A stretch of DNA of 47,442 nucleotides from an uncultured Chryseobacterium sp. (GCF_936933875.1 NZ_CAKZIK010000026.1:1-47442); one strand, 5' to 3'. Numbered from the stretch's first letter, positions 24,207-33,090 are shown. Notes: generated from the letters alone by a model not told the origin. Made by a program: numbers and translations.

Positions 24207-25565
24207 ATGAAGAAATTACTCCTACTTCCGCTCTTTTGGGGCGGAATTTTATTTTCCCAAACTTCTCAGGATTCTGTTCAGTTTAAAAAAATTTCAGACG
24301 AAATCTTAACGAACGGAAAAAGCTATGAAGATTTAAGATATTTAACCAAGAAAATAGGCCACCGTTTAAGCGGTTCCAAAGCTTACGAAAAATCTGTTGG
24401 ATGGGCTGCGCAAACTTTACGTGATGCCGGTGCAGATAAAGTTTGGCTTCAGGAAGTAATGGTTCCGGTGTGGGAACGTGGCAAAGAATCTTTACAGATT
24501 AAAAATTCAGGCGGAAAATGGCAAAACTTGAAAATGCTTTCACTAGGAAATTCCGAAGGAACAAAAGGAAAAGACGTTGAGGGTGAAATTATTTTCGTAA
24601 AAAACAAAGCAGATTTCGATCAACTTTCTGAAGCGAAGATTAAAGGAAAAATTGTTTTCTTTAATTATCCATTTAATCAAACTTTCATATCAACCGGACA
24701 AGCTTATGGTGATGCCGGAATTTATAGACGTTCTGCTGCTTCCTGGGCAGGAAAAAAAGGTGCAAAAGCGGTGATCGTTCGTTCTCTGTCTTCAACATTT
24801 GATGATGTTCCACACACAGGAGCAATGCGTTATGACAAAGACGATACAAAAAAAATTCCTGCAGTTGCAATAGGTCCCAAAAGTGCCGATGAATTAGAGA
24901 AAACATTAAAAACAGAAAAAGTTTTTGCTAAACTGAATTCCAACTGCACGATGAAAGGCGAAAAATTATCGCATACTGTCATTGGAGAAATTACAGGGAA
25001 AAAAGACCAAAGCGTTATCGTTGTTGGTGGACATTTGGATTCCTGGGATGTTGGAGAAGGCGCACATGATGACGGAACCGGAATTGTCCAAAGCATTGAA
25101 ATCTTGAGAACTTTTAAGAAATTGGGAATTCAAAATAATCATACGATTCGTGTAGTTTGTTTCGCCAATGAGGAGAACGGTGTTCGCGGCGGAAACCAAT
25201 ATGCACAAGTGGCCAAAGAGAAAAATGAAAAACATATTTTCGCGATAGAAAGTGACGGTGGTGGTTTTCAGCCACGTGGATTTGGCTTGGTAATGGATGA
25301 TGCAAAAATTAAGCAAGTACAATCCTGGAAGAAATTATTTTTACCGTATGGCGTTTATAATTTCGATTTGAGATATGCCGGAACTGATATTGAACCTTTG
25401 GAAGAAAACGGAGCAGCTTTAGCTGAACTGGCTCCGGAATCTCAAAGATATTTCGACATTCATCACACGGAAGAAGATACTTTTGAAAAAGTAAACCGAC
25501 GGGAATTAATGCTGGGAGCAATTGTGATGGGACAGCTGATTTATATGGTGGATAAGAACTGGTAA
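24207..25565 (+). CDS. M28 family zinc aminopeptidase, exported
   Basis: The 452-residue protein has a signal peptide (MKKLLLLPLFWGGILFSQ). A protease-associated (PA) domain fills about 130-250 (KIKGKIVFFNYPF, GAKAVIVRS). A C-terminal M28 peptidase domain follows with all five metal ligands: His in GGHLDSWD, bridging Asp in HDDGTG, the Glu pair in ANEENG, Asp in AIESDGGG, and His in DIHHTEED. It should be a di-zinc exopeptidase in the periplasm or outside the cell, for peptide scavenging. It starts 37 nt after DUF1015 and ends at a perfect palindromic terminator. Confidence 0.93.
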   Translation: MKKLLLLPLFWGGILFSQTSQDSVQFKKISDEILTNGKSYEDLRYLTKKIGHRLSGSKAYEKSVGWAAQTLRDAGADKVWLQEVMVPVWERGKESLQIKNSGGKWQNLKMLSLGNSEGTKGKDVEGEIIFVKNKADFDQLSEAKIKGKIVFFNYPFNQTFISTGQAYGDAGIYRRSAASWAGKKGAKAVIVRSLSSTFDDVPHTGAMRYDKDDTKKIPAVAIGPKSADELEKTLKTEKVFAKLNSNCTMKGEKLSHTVIGEITGKKDQSVIVVGGHLDSWDVGEGAHDDGTGIVQSIEILRTFKKLGIQNNHTIRVVCFANEENGVRGGNQYAQVAKEKNEKHIFAIESDGGGFQPRGFGLVMDDAKIKQVQSWKKLFLPYGVYNFDLRYAGTDIEPLEENGAALAELAPESQRYFDIHHTEEDTFEKVNRRELMLGAIVMGQLIYMVDKNW

Positions 25566-25597
25566 AACAAAAGAGCAGAAATTTCTGCTCTTTTGTT
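25566..25597. terminator. Perfect 32-nt palindromic bidirectional terminator
   Basis: AACAAAAGAGCAGAAA (25566-25581) is followed without spacer by its exact reverse complement (25582-25597). It begins right after the M28 stop and provides T-rich ends on both strands. The next 125 bases up to the prolyl isomerase stop at 25724 hold nothing else that I can identify. Confidence 0.85.
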
Positions 25598-25723
25598 TTA
25601 ATATAGTCTTTCGACAAAACTGAATTTCTCTCTCTTCTTTTTTAACTTCCGAAAACTTGGCATGCTTCGGATTCACGAGGTAATTAAACTCTCTTTGTAC
25701 TGTTTTACTATTTTGAATTCGAA

Positions 25724-26800
25724 TTACTTCGCTTTCACCAACTGAACATCGAAGATTAACCAAGCATTTGGAGGAATAACTCCACCTGCTCCTCTTGCTC
25801 CGTAACCCAAATCTGGCGGAATCAAGAAAGTTGCTTCGTCACCTTCATTTAAGAGAAGAATTCCTTCATCCCAACCTTTGATAACATTACCCATTCCTAC
25901 TGGAAACTCAATAGGTTCTCCTCTTTTGAAAGAATTGTCGAACTCATTTCCATTCGTTAATTTCCCGGCATAATGTACAGAAACAGTGTTTCCTTTTTCT
26001 GCTTTTGCACCTGTTCCTTTTTTGGTAATTTTATACATTAAACCTGAAGGCGTTGTTTGCATTCCAGCTTTTAATGATTCAAAAGCTTTTGCAGCCTCAG
26101 CTTCCTGTTTTGCAACAAACGCTTTATTGCTCTCCTGAATTTTTCCTTTTCCATCGTTGAAAATTTTAGCAGCATCATAGTTTTTGTATTCATCACCTTT
26201 TCCGAAAACAGAAACTTTTTCCAAAACAACATCCGTTTTTGGTTTATCCTGAGCTCCTTTTTCTACAGCAGCAATTGCATCGATAACATCTTCACCTTTT
26301 ACTACTTTTCCAAAAATCGTGTGTCTTCCATCCAACCAAGGAGTTGCAACTTCTGTAATGAAAAACTGAGAACCGTTCGAGTTAGGACCTGAATTCGCCA
26401 TAGAAAGAATCCCTTTTCCAGTGTGTTTCAAATCGTTTTTCTCGTCTTCAAATTTATAACCCGGGTCTCCCATTCCCGTTCCTTTCGGGTCACCTCCCTG
26501 AATCATAAAATTTTCAATAACTCTGTGGAAAATTGTTCCGTCGTAAAAAGGAACTCCTTTTGGTTTTGCAGTATTATCTATTTTACCTTCAGCAAGACCA
26601 ACAAAGTTTGCAACCGTTACCGGTGCTTTTTCGTCTTCAAATTTTACAATCATGCTTCCTTTCGAAGTTTGCAGATTTGCATACAAACCGTCTTTCAGGC
26701 CTTCATAAGTTTCTTTGTCTACGTTCATTTTTTTATAAATTGGTGTACAACTCATCAGCGAAATTCCCGCCAATGCTATTAATAATTTTTTGTTTATCAT
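25724..26800 (-). CDS. Lipoprotein prolyl isomerase with fused cyclophilin and FKBP domains
   Basis: From the ATG at 26800 the product has 358 residues. MINKKLLIALAGISLMSC is a lipoprotein signal with lipid Cys18. A cyclophilin domain (about 35-205) holds FHRVIENFMIQGGDP with the catalytic Arg, and SMANSGPNSNGSQFFI. A helical linker rich in Ala and Lys (about 210-250) leads to an FKBP domain (about 255-358) with VSVHYAGKLTNGNEFDNS, VIKGWDEGI and YGARGAGGVIPPN. Two isomerase folds in one chain should help fold exported proteins. A longer form would need a TTG start inside gldI; I chose the ATG, which leaves one base between the genes. Confidence 0.92.
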   Translation of the reverse strand: MINKKLLIALAGISLMSCTPIYKKMNVDKETYEGLKDGLYANLQTSKGSMIVKFEDEKAPVTVANFVGLAEGKIDNTAKPKGVPFYDGTIFHRVIENFMIQGGDPKGTGMGDPGYKFEDEKNDLKHTGKGILSMANSGPNSNGSQFFITEVATPWLDGRHTIFGKVVKGEDVIDAIAAVEKGAQDKPKTDVVLEKVSVFGKGDEYKNYDAAKIFNDGKGKIQESNKAFVAKQEAEAAKAFESLKAGMQTTPSGLMYKITKKGTGAKAEKGNTVSVHYAGKLTNGNEFDNSFKRGEPIEFPVGMGNVIKGWDEGILLLNEGDEATFLIPPDLGYGARGAGGVIPPNAWLIFDVQLVKAK

Positions 26801-26801
26801 A

Positions 26802-27314
26802 TTAGTTTTCAAAAACTGTCAGTTTAATTATAAGGGGCATGTCATATGGAATTTTATCGTTATCACCGTAAGTTCCAAAAGCCAGAACCGAAGGCACAAG
26901 AAGCGTGACTTCATCACCCGGATTCAAATAACGAAGTGCATTATCCACTGCTTTCAACTCATCAAATTTTCCAAAGACCACATTTCTATTTACCACAGGA
27001 TTTTCATAAAGTTTTACCATATCGAAATCATAAAGTTCATATTGATAAGAAACGCTATATCCATCGTCTTTACGTGGATTTTTCTCTACTCCTTCCTTAT
27101 TAATCCAATAATTTAAACCCATTGGATAGAACTTTTCATTCTGTCCATTAATCCAATCTTGGATTTGAGCTCGTTCGTGAAGATTAAGATTTTTTGAACG
27201 GTTCTGAGAAACCGCCAAATCTTTTTCAGACAGAACACCACCAACCGGAGGATGCGCATTCTGCTTTGCACAGGACGAAACGATGATTAAAGAAAAATAG
27301 AAAAAACTTTTCAT
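26802..27314 (-). CDS. gldI: Gliding motility-associated peptidyl-prolyl isomerase GldI
   Basis: The 170-residue lipoprotein begins MKSFFYFSLIIVSSCAKQ (lipobox SSC, Cys15). It ends in an FKBP-like domain: YSVSYQYELYDFD, YLNPGDEVTLLVPSVLAFGTYGDNDKIP and IIKLTVF. Length, the N-terminal helical segment and the degraded FKBP pocket match GldI of flavobacteria, an outer-membrane-associated isomerase needed for gliding and type IX secretion in F. johnsoniae. Presence does not prove gliding, since non-motile relatives keep it. It is separated by one base from the downstream cyclophilin-FKBP gene, so both are made together. Confidence 0.82.
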   Translation of the reverse strand: MKSFFYFSLIIVSSCAKQNAHPPVGGVLSEKDLAVSQNRSKNLNLHERAQIQDWINGQNEKFYPMGLNYWINKEGVEKNPRKDDGYSVSYQYELYDFDMVKLYENPVVNRNVVFGKFDELKAVDNALRYLNPGDEVTLLVPSVLAFGTYGDNDKIPYDMPLIIKLTVFEN

Positions 27315-27361
27315 AAAATTTATGCGAAAATAAGAATTTTAATGCACTCTTATAAAGAAAA

Positions 27362-27383
27362 AACCGGGAAAAAATTCCCGGTT
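27362..27383 (-). terminator. Terminator between ilvE and gldI
   Basis: AACCGGGAA (27362-27370) pairs with TTCCCGGTT (27375-27383) around AAAA; the A run before it supplies T on the minus strand, directly after the ilvE stop. Confidence 0.88.
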
Positions 27384-27387
27384 TTAA

Positions 27388-28461
27388 TTATACTGTTTCC
27401 AATATTTTTTTCTCTACCAAAACTCGCCAACCAAAAGGGTCTTCCGCTTTGTTAGTTTGAATATCTACTAAATCTTTCTGGAGCGTTAATGCAAAACTTT
27501 CTTCCATACTTAAAACAGGAAGTTCAAGTCTTTCACCTTTATAGCCAATTGCTTTAAAAACGCTTGTTACAACGGCAGTCCCAACACCCCAAATTTCTTT
27601 TAAAGAACCGTCTTTCTGCGCAGCAATTACATCAGCAACTTTTACGTCATCTACAACCACTTTAATTCCTCTTCTTTCTGCAAGTTTTATGAAGCTGTCT
27701 CTCGTAACACCATCCAAAATTTTATCAGAAGTTTTCGGAGTGTAAATCGTATCGTTGATTCTTACGAAAACGTTCATGGTACCGCTTTCTTCAAAATTTT
27801 CGTGGGTTGCGTCATCTGTCCAGATTACTTGCTCATATCCTTCTTCATTTGCTAACTGAGTTGGATAGAAAGATGCAGCGTAATTCCCTGCAGCTTTAGC
27901 AAAACCTACACCTCCGCTTGCTGCTCTTGAATAATAATCTGAAATCTTTACTGAAACCGGTTCAGCATAATAACTTTTAGCCGGAGTTGCAACAATGGCA
28001 AACATATATTTATTAGCAACTCGTGCCTTCAAAGCTTCCTCAGTTGCGAAAAGTACCGGTCTGATGTACAAAGAATTTCCTTCACCGTAAGGAATCCAAC
28101 CACGGTCGATATCAACCAAAGCTTTCAAACCTTCCACAAACATTTCTTCTGTAACTTCAGGAATTGCAAGTCTTTTAGCAGATTTATTAATACGCTCAAA
28201 ATTCTTTTGAACTCTGAAAAGAAAAACATCACCATCCTTATCTTTATAAGCCTTCATTCCTTCGAAGCAAGCCTGTCCGTAATTTACACCCATCATAGCA
28301 GGTGAAAAAGGAAGTGGTCCGTAAGGCATGACCTTTACTTCTCCCCATTTTCCGTTTTCGAACTCACAAATCACCATATGGTCGATAAAAGTGTTTCCGA
28401 AAGAAAAATTTTCCGGGTCGAAATCCGAAAGTCTGGAATTGGTTGTTTTCTGAATTATCAT
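27388..28461 (-). CDS. ilvE: Branched-chain amino acid aminotransferase
   Basis: From the ATG at 28461 the product has 357 residues, the usual size of the type II BCAT group. It contains GQACFEGMKAYKD near 70, NSLYIRPVLFATEE near 130, the pyridoxal-phosphate lysine in GFAKAAGNYAASFYP near 190, and EESGTMNVFV near 240. It carries out the last step of leucine, isoleucine and valine synthesis, and the first of their breakdown. A TTG start at 28488 would overlap a perfect -7 promoter element (28486-28493), so the ATG is right. It is divergent from mnmD and ends at a strong terminator. Confidence 0.95.
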   Translation of the reverse strand: MIIQKTTNSRLSDFDPENFSFGNTFIDHMVICEFENGKWGEVKVMPYGPLPFSPAMMGVNYGQACFEGMKAYKDKDGDVFLFRVQKNFERINKSAKRLAIPEVTEEMFVEGLKALVDIDRGWIPYGEGNSLYIRPVLFATEEALKARVANKYMFAIVATPAKSYYAEPVSVKISDYYSRAASGGVGFAKAAGNYAASFYPTQLANEEGYEQVIWTDDATHENFEESGTMNVFVRINDTIYTPKTSDKILDGVTRDSFIKLAERRGIKVVVDDVKVADVIAAQKDGSLKEIWGVGTAVVTSVFKAIGYKGERLELPVLSMEESFALTLQKDLVDIQTNKAEDPFGWRVLVEKKILETV

Positions 28462-28485
28462 TTTTTTAATATAAATTGATTTTAA

Positions 28486-28493
28486 CAAATATA
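28486..28493 (-). promoter_or_regulatory. -7 element of the ilvE promoter
   Basis: TATATTTG on the minus strand, 25 nt before the ilvE ATG. No clear -33 TTTG was seen at the usual spacing. It rules out the TTG start at 28488. Confidence 0.6.
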
Positions 28494-28523
28494 TAATAAT
28501 TTTTTAATATGAAAAATTTAATT

Positions 28524-28531
28524 TAATTTTG
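28524..28531 (+). promoter_or_regulatory. -7 element of the mnmD promoter
   Basis: TAATTTTG on the plus strand, 13 nt before the mnmD ATG. It faces away from the ilvE -7 box 30 nt away, so the two genes have back-to-back promoters. Confidence 0.6.
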
Positions 28532-28544
28532 ATAAAATTCTTTA

Positions 28545-29219
28545 ATGAAAAGGGAAATTAAAAGCACCAACGACGGCTCTAAAACATTATTTATCAATGA
28601 TTTAAATGAAGGATATCATTCTTCACATGGTGCACTTCAAGAAGCTGAACACGTATTTATAAAAAACGGATTAAATTTAACATATGATTATGAAATTAAT
28701 ATTCTAGAACTCGGTTTTGGCACAGGTTTAAATGTTTTAGTTACAATTGATGAATTTTTGAAAACTGATAAAAATCATGTTTTAAGATATTTCACCATCG
28801 AAAAATATCCCGTTTCTTCTACAGAAGTCAAGGAATTAAACTACCCTTCTCTTTTTAACAACCCTGAATTTGAATTGATTAACGAAAAAATTCACACCTC
28901 ACCTTGGAATTCTGAAACAGAGATCCTCCCTAATTTCTTTTTAACTAAATTTGAGTGTGACTTTTTTGAACTGAAAAATTTAGATATCCCACCAATCAAT
29001 TTGGTTTATTACGATTGTTTTGGGGCGCGAGTTCAGCCCGATTTATGGGAACAGCCTATCTTTGAGCAGGTTTCAGACAAAATGAAAATCGGCGGACTTC
29101 TAACTACTTATTCATCTAAAGGAACTGTTAGACGTATTTTACAGGATTTAAATTTTGAAGTCGAGAAAAAGCAGGGACCTCCAGGAAAACGGGAAATGAT
29201 TAACGCAATAAAAAAATAA
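28545..29219 (+). CDS. mnmD: tRNA U34 methyltransferase MnmD
   Basis: The 224-residue protein matches the stand-alone methyltransferase half of MnmC: YHSSHGALQEAEHVFI near 24-39, the SAM loop ILELGFGTGLNVL near 52-64, IEKYPVS near 85, INLVYYDCFGARVQPDLW near 150, GGLLTTYSSKGTVRR near 183 and GPPGKREM near the end. It makes mnm5(s2)U at the wobble position of tRNA from nm5U. The FAD-dependent MnmC oxidase domain is absent, as is usual in Bacteroidota. Its stop overlaps the next start by one base. Confidence 0.9.
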   Translation: MKREIKSTNDGSKTLFINDLNEGYHSSHGALQEAEHVFIKNGLNLTYDYEINILELGFGTGLNVLVTIDEFLKTDKNHVLRYFTIEKYPVSSTEVKELNYPSLFNNPEFELINEKIHTSPWNSETEILPNFFLTKFECDFFELKNLDIPPINLVYYDCFGARVQPDLWEQPIFEQVSDKMKIGGLLTTYSSKGTVRRILQDLNFEVEKKQGPPGKREMINAIKK

Positions 29220-29638
29220 TGAACATCAATAAATTTAACATCAGAGTTTACGCAGCGTGTGTAAAAGACAAAAAAGTATTAGTGCTTTTTGAAGAATATG
29301 CAGGAGACCATCTGATGAAACTTCCAGGAGGAGGTTTGGAATATGGTGAAGGAACAATTGAATGTCTTCAACGAGAATTTGATGAAGAGCTCAACCTTAA
29401 GATTAAAAATGTTGAGCATTTCTACACTCAGGAAGATTTTTTGGTTTCGAGATTTCGCGAGAACGAACAGCTGATGACCGTATATTACTTAGCTGAAATC
29501 GAAGATGAAAACGAAATGCTAATCATTGACCCGTGTATCGAAAAAACAGAATGGATTTCCCTCGAACTCGAAGAAAACCCATTCCCACTGCCTATCGACA
29601 GAATTGTTTACGAAAAACTAAGGAAAAAATTCCTTTAA
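29219..29638 (+). CDS. NUDIX hydrolase
   Basis: The 139-residue protein has one NUDIX domain with an intact box starting GGGLEYGEGTIECLQREF and continuing DEELNL: G, five residues, E, seven residues, REFDEE, so the metal-binding Glu residues are present; the usual Gly near the end is Asn. It should cleave a nucleoside diphosphate linked to another group; the substrate cannot be read from sequence. The ATG overlaps the mnmD stop (TAATG), so translation is coupled. It converges on the DUF4294 gene with only 3 nt between stops and no obvious terminator. Confidence 0.88.
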   Translation: MNINKFNIRVYAACVKDKKVLVLFEEYAGDHLMKLPGGGLEYGEGTIECLQREFDEELNLKIKNVEHFYTQEDFLVSRFRENEQLMTVYYLAEIEDENEMLIIDPCIEKTEWISLELEENPFPLPIDRIVYEKLRKKFL

Positions 29639-29641
29639 TTT

Positions 29642-30349
29642 CTATTTTTTTACTTTAAAATCTTTTGCGCCAACATAAGGTTGTAAATAACCTAAGTTCC
29701 AGTTGGTTTGTAATAAAGATTCCACAAATTCGTCGTGTCTGTATTTGTGTGGGTCGTAAGGTTCTTTAATATCAACATCTGCAATATTTCCTTTTACATT
29801 CCACCAAAAAGCACTCCAACCACCACGCAATTCCTTAATGATATCAAAAACCGATTTTCCGGTTGCGCGATACATTAATTTTGCAAAAATCTGTCCTTCA
29901 GATGTCGTTAAATCTCGAAGTTGCGCTTCATACTGATCAGCCAACTGATTTTGTTTGTCTCTAGAAAACTTTCTGCGTCCTTCTTCATCCATGCTTAACA
30001 TTTGAGAATTCAAATCTCTGTACTGCTCTAAAGCTGTTAAAAAAAGCGGATAAACGCGGTTCAACTTCTTATTCAAAAAGAAATAATAATTCCTGTCGAG
30101 CTGATTGTTAAAACGCGGCTTACTTACCAAAATCAGTTCATCAAGAACGATTACGGTTTCGCCATCTATCTCATAAATTTTTGCTTTCTGTCTTTCGTCA
30201 TAATAATATTGGTTTCCAAACTCATCCTTTTTAATTAATTCAGGAGGATACTTGCTTAAAGGTTTAGACAACAGCGAATCCATATCCTGCGCTTGCGCAG
30301 AAAGACCCAAAAACAAAAGAAAGATTAATATTATTTTGTTAAAATTCAT
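29642..30349 (-). CDS. DUF4294 family exported protein
   Basis: The 235-residue protein has a signal peptide (MNFNKIILIFLLFLGLSAQAQ). A conserved helical domain fills about 85-190: YYFFLNKKLNRVYPLFLTAL, KQNQLADQYEAQLRDLTTSEG and DIIKELRGGWSAFWW. These are the blocks of DUF4294, a family confined to Bacteroidota with no known role. It is probably periplasmic, since there is no lipobox or extra membrane segment. It converges with the NUDIX gene and is divergent from the M42 aminopeptidase. Confidence 0.85.
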   Translation of the reverse strand: MNFNKIILIFLLFLGLSAQAQDMDSLLSKPLSKYPPELIKKDEFGNQYYYDERQKAKIYEIDGETVIVLDELILVSKPRFNNQLDRNYYFFLNKKLNRVYPLFLTALEQYRDLNSQMLSMDEEGRRKFSRDKQNQLADQYEAQLRDLTTSEGQIFAKLMYRATGKSVFDIIKELRGGWSAFWWNVKGNIADVDIKEPYDPHKYRHDEFVESLLQTNWNLGYLQPYVGAKDFKVKK

Positions 30350-30405
30350 TACTTTTACCTACATTAAAAACAACTTTCAAAACAAACAAAATTCATTCCT
30401 TTTTT

Positions 30406-31482
30406 ATGAAATTTGATAAAAAATCCCTGAAATTTTTAGAACAATATTTAAACACATCATCTCCAACAGGTTACGAGCACGAAGGCCAAAAAGTTTGGAT
30501 GAACTACATTAAACCTTACGTTGACAAAACCGAGACAGACCATTACGGAACCTGCTACGGAATCATCAATCCTGAAGCAGAATTTAAAGTAGTTATTGAA
30601 GCCCACGCCGATGAAATTTCCTGGTACGTAAATTATATTACCGACGATGGATTAATTTATGTCATCCGTAACGGCGGATCGGACCAAATGATTGCACCAT
30701 CAAAAACCGTCAATATTCACGGGGAAAAAGGCATTGTAAAAGGCGTTTTTGGTTGGCCTGCCATTCATACAAGAGGCGTAAATGCGAATGAGCCTGTTCC
30801 AAAAATCGAAAATATTTTTATTGATTGCGGAGCGACTTCAAAACAGGAAGTTTTAGATTTAGGAATTGAAGTGGGTTGTATGATTACGTATCCCGACGAA
30901 TTTTTTGAACTCAATGACCGATATTTCGTTTGCCGCGCTTTGGACAACAGAATCGGTGGATTTATGATTGCTGAAGTAGCAAGACTTTTGAAGGAAAACA
31001 AGAAAAAAATTCCTTTCGGTTTATATATTACCAATTCCGTTCAGGAAGAAGTTGGTTTGTACGGCGCAGATATGATTGCAGATACCATTAAACCTAATAT
31101 CGCGATTGTGACTGATGTTACGCACGACACTTCTACCCCAATGATTGAGAAGAAAAAAGAAGGCGACCAAAAATGCGGAAACGGCCCGGTTGTTTTCTTT
31201 GCTCCAACGGTTCATCACACGATTAGAGAATTGATTGTGGAAACAGCAAAAACAAAAAAAATTCCTTATCAAAGAGCGGCTTCAAGCAGAGTTACAGGAA
31301 CAGACACCGATGCTTTTGCCCACTCAAACGGCGGAACTCCAAGTGCTTTAATTTCGCTTCCTTTGCGTTATATGCACACAACGGTGGAAATGGTTGCCAA
31401 AGAAGATGTGGGAAATGTTATTCAGTTAATTTATGAGAGCTTGTTGAAGATTAAACCAACGATGAACCTGAAATACCATTGA
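30406..31482 (+). CDS. M42 family metallo-aminopeptidase
   Basis: The 358-residue cytosolic protein has the di-metal site of family M42: His in IEAHADEISW near 65, bridging Asp in RALDNRIGG near 180, the catalytic Glu pair in SVQEEVGLYGA near 213, Asp in VTDVTHDTSTP near 237 and His in RYMHTTVEM near 328. Its opening LEQYLNTSSPTGYEHE is also typical. These enzymes are tetrahedral dodecamers that trim peptides (glutamyl or deblocking aminopeptidases) and sometimes act on cellulose-related substrates by misannotation. Its stop codon runs into a heptamer repeat. Confidence 0.93.
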   Translation: MKFDKKSLKFLEQYLNTSSPTGYEHEGQKVWMNYIKPYVDKTETDHYGTCYGIINPEAEFKVVIEAHADEISWYVNYITDDGLIYVIRNGGSDQMIAPSKTVNIHGEKGIVKGVFGWPAIHTRGVNANEPVPKIENIFIDCGATSKQEVLDLGIEVGCMITYPDEFFELNDRYFVCRALDNRIGGFMIAEVARLLKENKKKIPFGLYITNSVQEEVGLYGADMIADTIKPNIAIVTDVTHDTSTPMIEKKKEGDQKCGNGPVVFFAPTVHHTIRELIVETAKTKKIPYQRAASSRVTGTDTDAFAHSNGGTPSALISLPLRYMHTTVEMVAKEDVGNVIQLIYESLLKIKPTMNLKYH

Positions 31483-31505
31483 TGATGGATGATGGATGAT
31501 GGATG
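31481..31505. repeat. Heptanucleotide tandem repeat (GATGATG)
   Basis: Three and a half copies of GATGATG begin within the M42 stop codon. It is one of three 7-bp tandem repeats in the window, each with a different unit. Confidence 0.8.
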
Positions 31506-31582
31506 TTCACAATTCGTACTTGTTATTATTCATCAAACAATTTCAAACAAAATCACACAAAATCAAACCCAATAAAAAGTAA

Positions 31583-32233
31583 ATGAAAACAAAATTAATC
31601 GCTCCTTCCCTTTTGTCGGCGGATTTCGGGAATCTCGAAAGAGACATCAATATGCTGAATACTTCGCAGGCAGATTGGATTCACGTTGATGTGATGGACG
31701 GAAGATTTGTCCCGAATATTTCTTTCGGATTTCCGGTGATGAAAACGGTACAGCAACACGCCAAAAAATTTGTAGACGTCCATTTGATGATTGTGGAACC
31801 GGAAAAATATGTGGAAGAATTCATCAATATGGGAGCAGATTTGGTTTCTGTACATTACGAAGCTTGTACCCATCTTCACAGAACCATCAATTTAATTCAG
31901 GACAAAGGCGCAAAAGCAGGTGTTGTGCTGAATCCTTCTACTCCGGTTTTAATGTTGGAAGATATTATTTCGGTAGTAGATTTGGTGCTTTTGATGAGCG
32001 TAAACCCGGGATTTGGCGGACAGAAATTTATTGAAAACACCTATAAAAAGATTGCGGAGACGAAAGATTTAATTCTATCCAATAATTCAACAGCACTAAT
32101 TGAAGTTGATGGTGGTGTTAATCTGGAAAATGCTTCTAAACTTTTTGAAGCCGGTGCAGATGTTCTGGTGGCTGGAAATGCTGTTTTTTCCACTTCTGAT
32201 CCGCAAAAAACGATTGAAATGTTGAAAATTTAA
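31583..32233 (+). CDS. rpe: Ribulose-phosphate 3-epimerase
   Basis: The 216-residue TIM-barrel protein has APSLLSADFGNL near 7-18, WIHVDVMDGRFVPNISFG near 32-49 with the first metal His and catalytic Asp, VDVHLMI near 66, GVVLNPSTP, LLMSVNPGFGGQKF near 138, and EVDGGVN near 175 with the second catalytic Asp. It interconverts ribulose 5-phosphate and xylulose 5-phosphate in the pentose phosphate pathway. The upstream spacer 31506-31582 is rich in TCAAAC-like units, similar to the sequence before the DUF4286 gene. Confidence 0.97.
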   Translation: MKTKLIAPSLLSADFGNLERDINMLNTSQADWIHVDVMDGRFVPNISFGFPVMKTVQQHAKKFVDVHLMIVEPEKYVEEFINMGADLVSVHYEACTHLHRTINLIQDKGAKAGVVLNPSTPVLMLEDIISVVDLVLLMSVNPGFGGQKFIENTYKKIAETKDLILSNNSTALIEVDGGVNLENASKLFEAGADVLVAGNAVFSTSDPQKTIEMLKI

Positions 32234-32251
32234 TGTATCTTTAAATAAAAA

Positions 32252-32533
32252 ATGGAACAAGAAAAATTTTCAAATTTTGAAAACGGAATTGAATGGATCA
32301 ATTGGTTTAAGATTGTTCTTTCGCCAACCCTGCTTTTTGCAATCATTGGTGTGGCTTTTAAATTTTCTTTTGAGAATGAAACTCTAGGAAATTATCTTTT
32401 TGCGATTTGTTTGCTTTTAGGAATTACCGTAGGAATTCTGTGGGCAAACAGAACAAAGAAAAAACACGGAACAACCCATTTTATAAGTAGAACTGATGCT
32501 TCTCCTGATATCGATGAAGCCTTGAGAAAATAA
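32252..32533 (+). CDS. Small two-pass membrane protein of unknown function
   Basis: The 93-residue protein has two hydrophobic helices (about 17-37 with WFKIVLSPTLLFAIIGVAF, and 47-65 with YLFAICLLLGITVGILWA), then a basic segment NRTKKKHG and a polar tail. Both ends probably lie in the cytoplasm. I do not recognise the family. It starts 18 nt after rpe and stops before a strong terminator, so it is co-transcribed with rpe. Confidence 0.75.
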   Translation: MEQEKFSNFENGIEWINWFKIVLSPTLLFAIIGVAFKFSFENETLGNYLFAICLLLGITVGILWANRTKKKHGTTHFISRTDASPDIDEALRK

Positions 32534-32537
32534 AAAA

Positions 32538-32560
32538 AGTCCGAAAATTATTTTCGGACT
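32538..32560. terminator. Bidirectional terminator between rpe operon and ndk
   Basis: AGTCCGAAAA (32538-32547) pairs with TTTTCGGACT (32551-32560) around TTA, with A and T runs on the two sides. Confidence 0.92.
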
Positions 32561-32581
32561 TTTTTACTTATATCAAAATTC

Positions 32582-33001
32582 TTAGAAAATCTCTCTTCCT
32601 GAAAAATGGAAATTAGCTTCAATTAAAGCATTTTCATCAGAATCTGAACCGTGTACAGCATTTTCTCCAACGCTTCTGGCAAACATTTTTCTGATGGTGC
32701 CTTCTGCAGCATCTGCTGGATTTGTTGAACCAATTAAAGTTCTGAAATCTTCTACCGCATTGTCTTTCTCCAAAACTGCAGCAACGATTGGTCCTGAACT
32801 CATGAAATCTACCAATTCCCCATAGAAAGGTCTCTCTGAGTGAACTGCATAAAATTTTTGAGCATCAGCAACCGTAAGTTGCGTTAACTTCATTGCTTTA
32901 ATTTTAAATCCTGCTTCTGCAATTTTTCCTAAAATCGCACCAATATGTCCGTCTGCAACAGCATCCGGCTTAATCATTGTGAATGTTAATTTACCTGACA
33001 T
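32582..33001 (-). CDS. ndk: Nucleoside diphosphate kinase
   Basis: The 139-residue enzyme has TFTMIKPDAVADGHIG near 6-21, FYAVHSERPFYGELVDFMSSGP near 51, the LIGSTNPADAAEGTIR block near 90, and the phospho-His motif NAVHGSDSDENA near 117. It balances NTP pools by moving the gamma phosphate between nucleotides. The product is complete and of normal length. Only a weak promoter-like TATTTTCG is seen upstream on the minus strand. Confidence 0.97.
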   Translation of the reverse strand: MSGKLTFTMIKPDAVADGHIGAILGKIAEAGFKIKAMKLTQLTVADAQKFYAVHSERPFYGELVDFMSSGPIVAAVLEKDNAVEDFRTLIGSTNPADAAEGTIRKMFARSVGENAVHGSDSDENALIEANFHFSGREIF

Positions 33002-33090
33002 TATAATGTTGTTATTTTGTGGCGCGAAAATACAAAAATGTTTTAACTTTGCAGTAGAAAATTCTAACAGAGATTTTCAGTTGAAATTTT

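Noticed and set aside
28462..28488. TTG start for ilvE
   Set aside because: It lies within the -7 element TATATTTG, so it would not be in the transcript.
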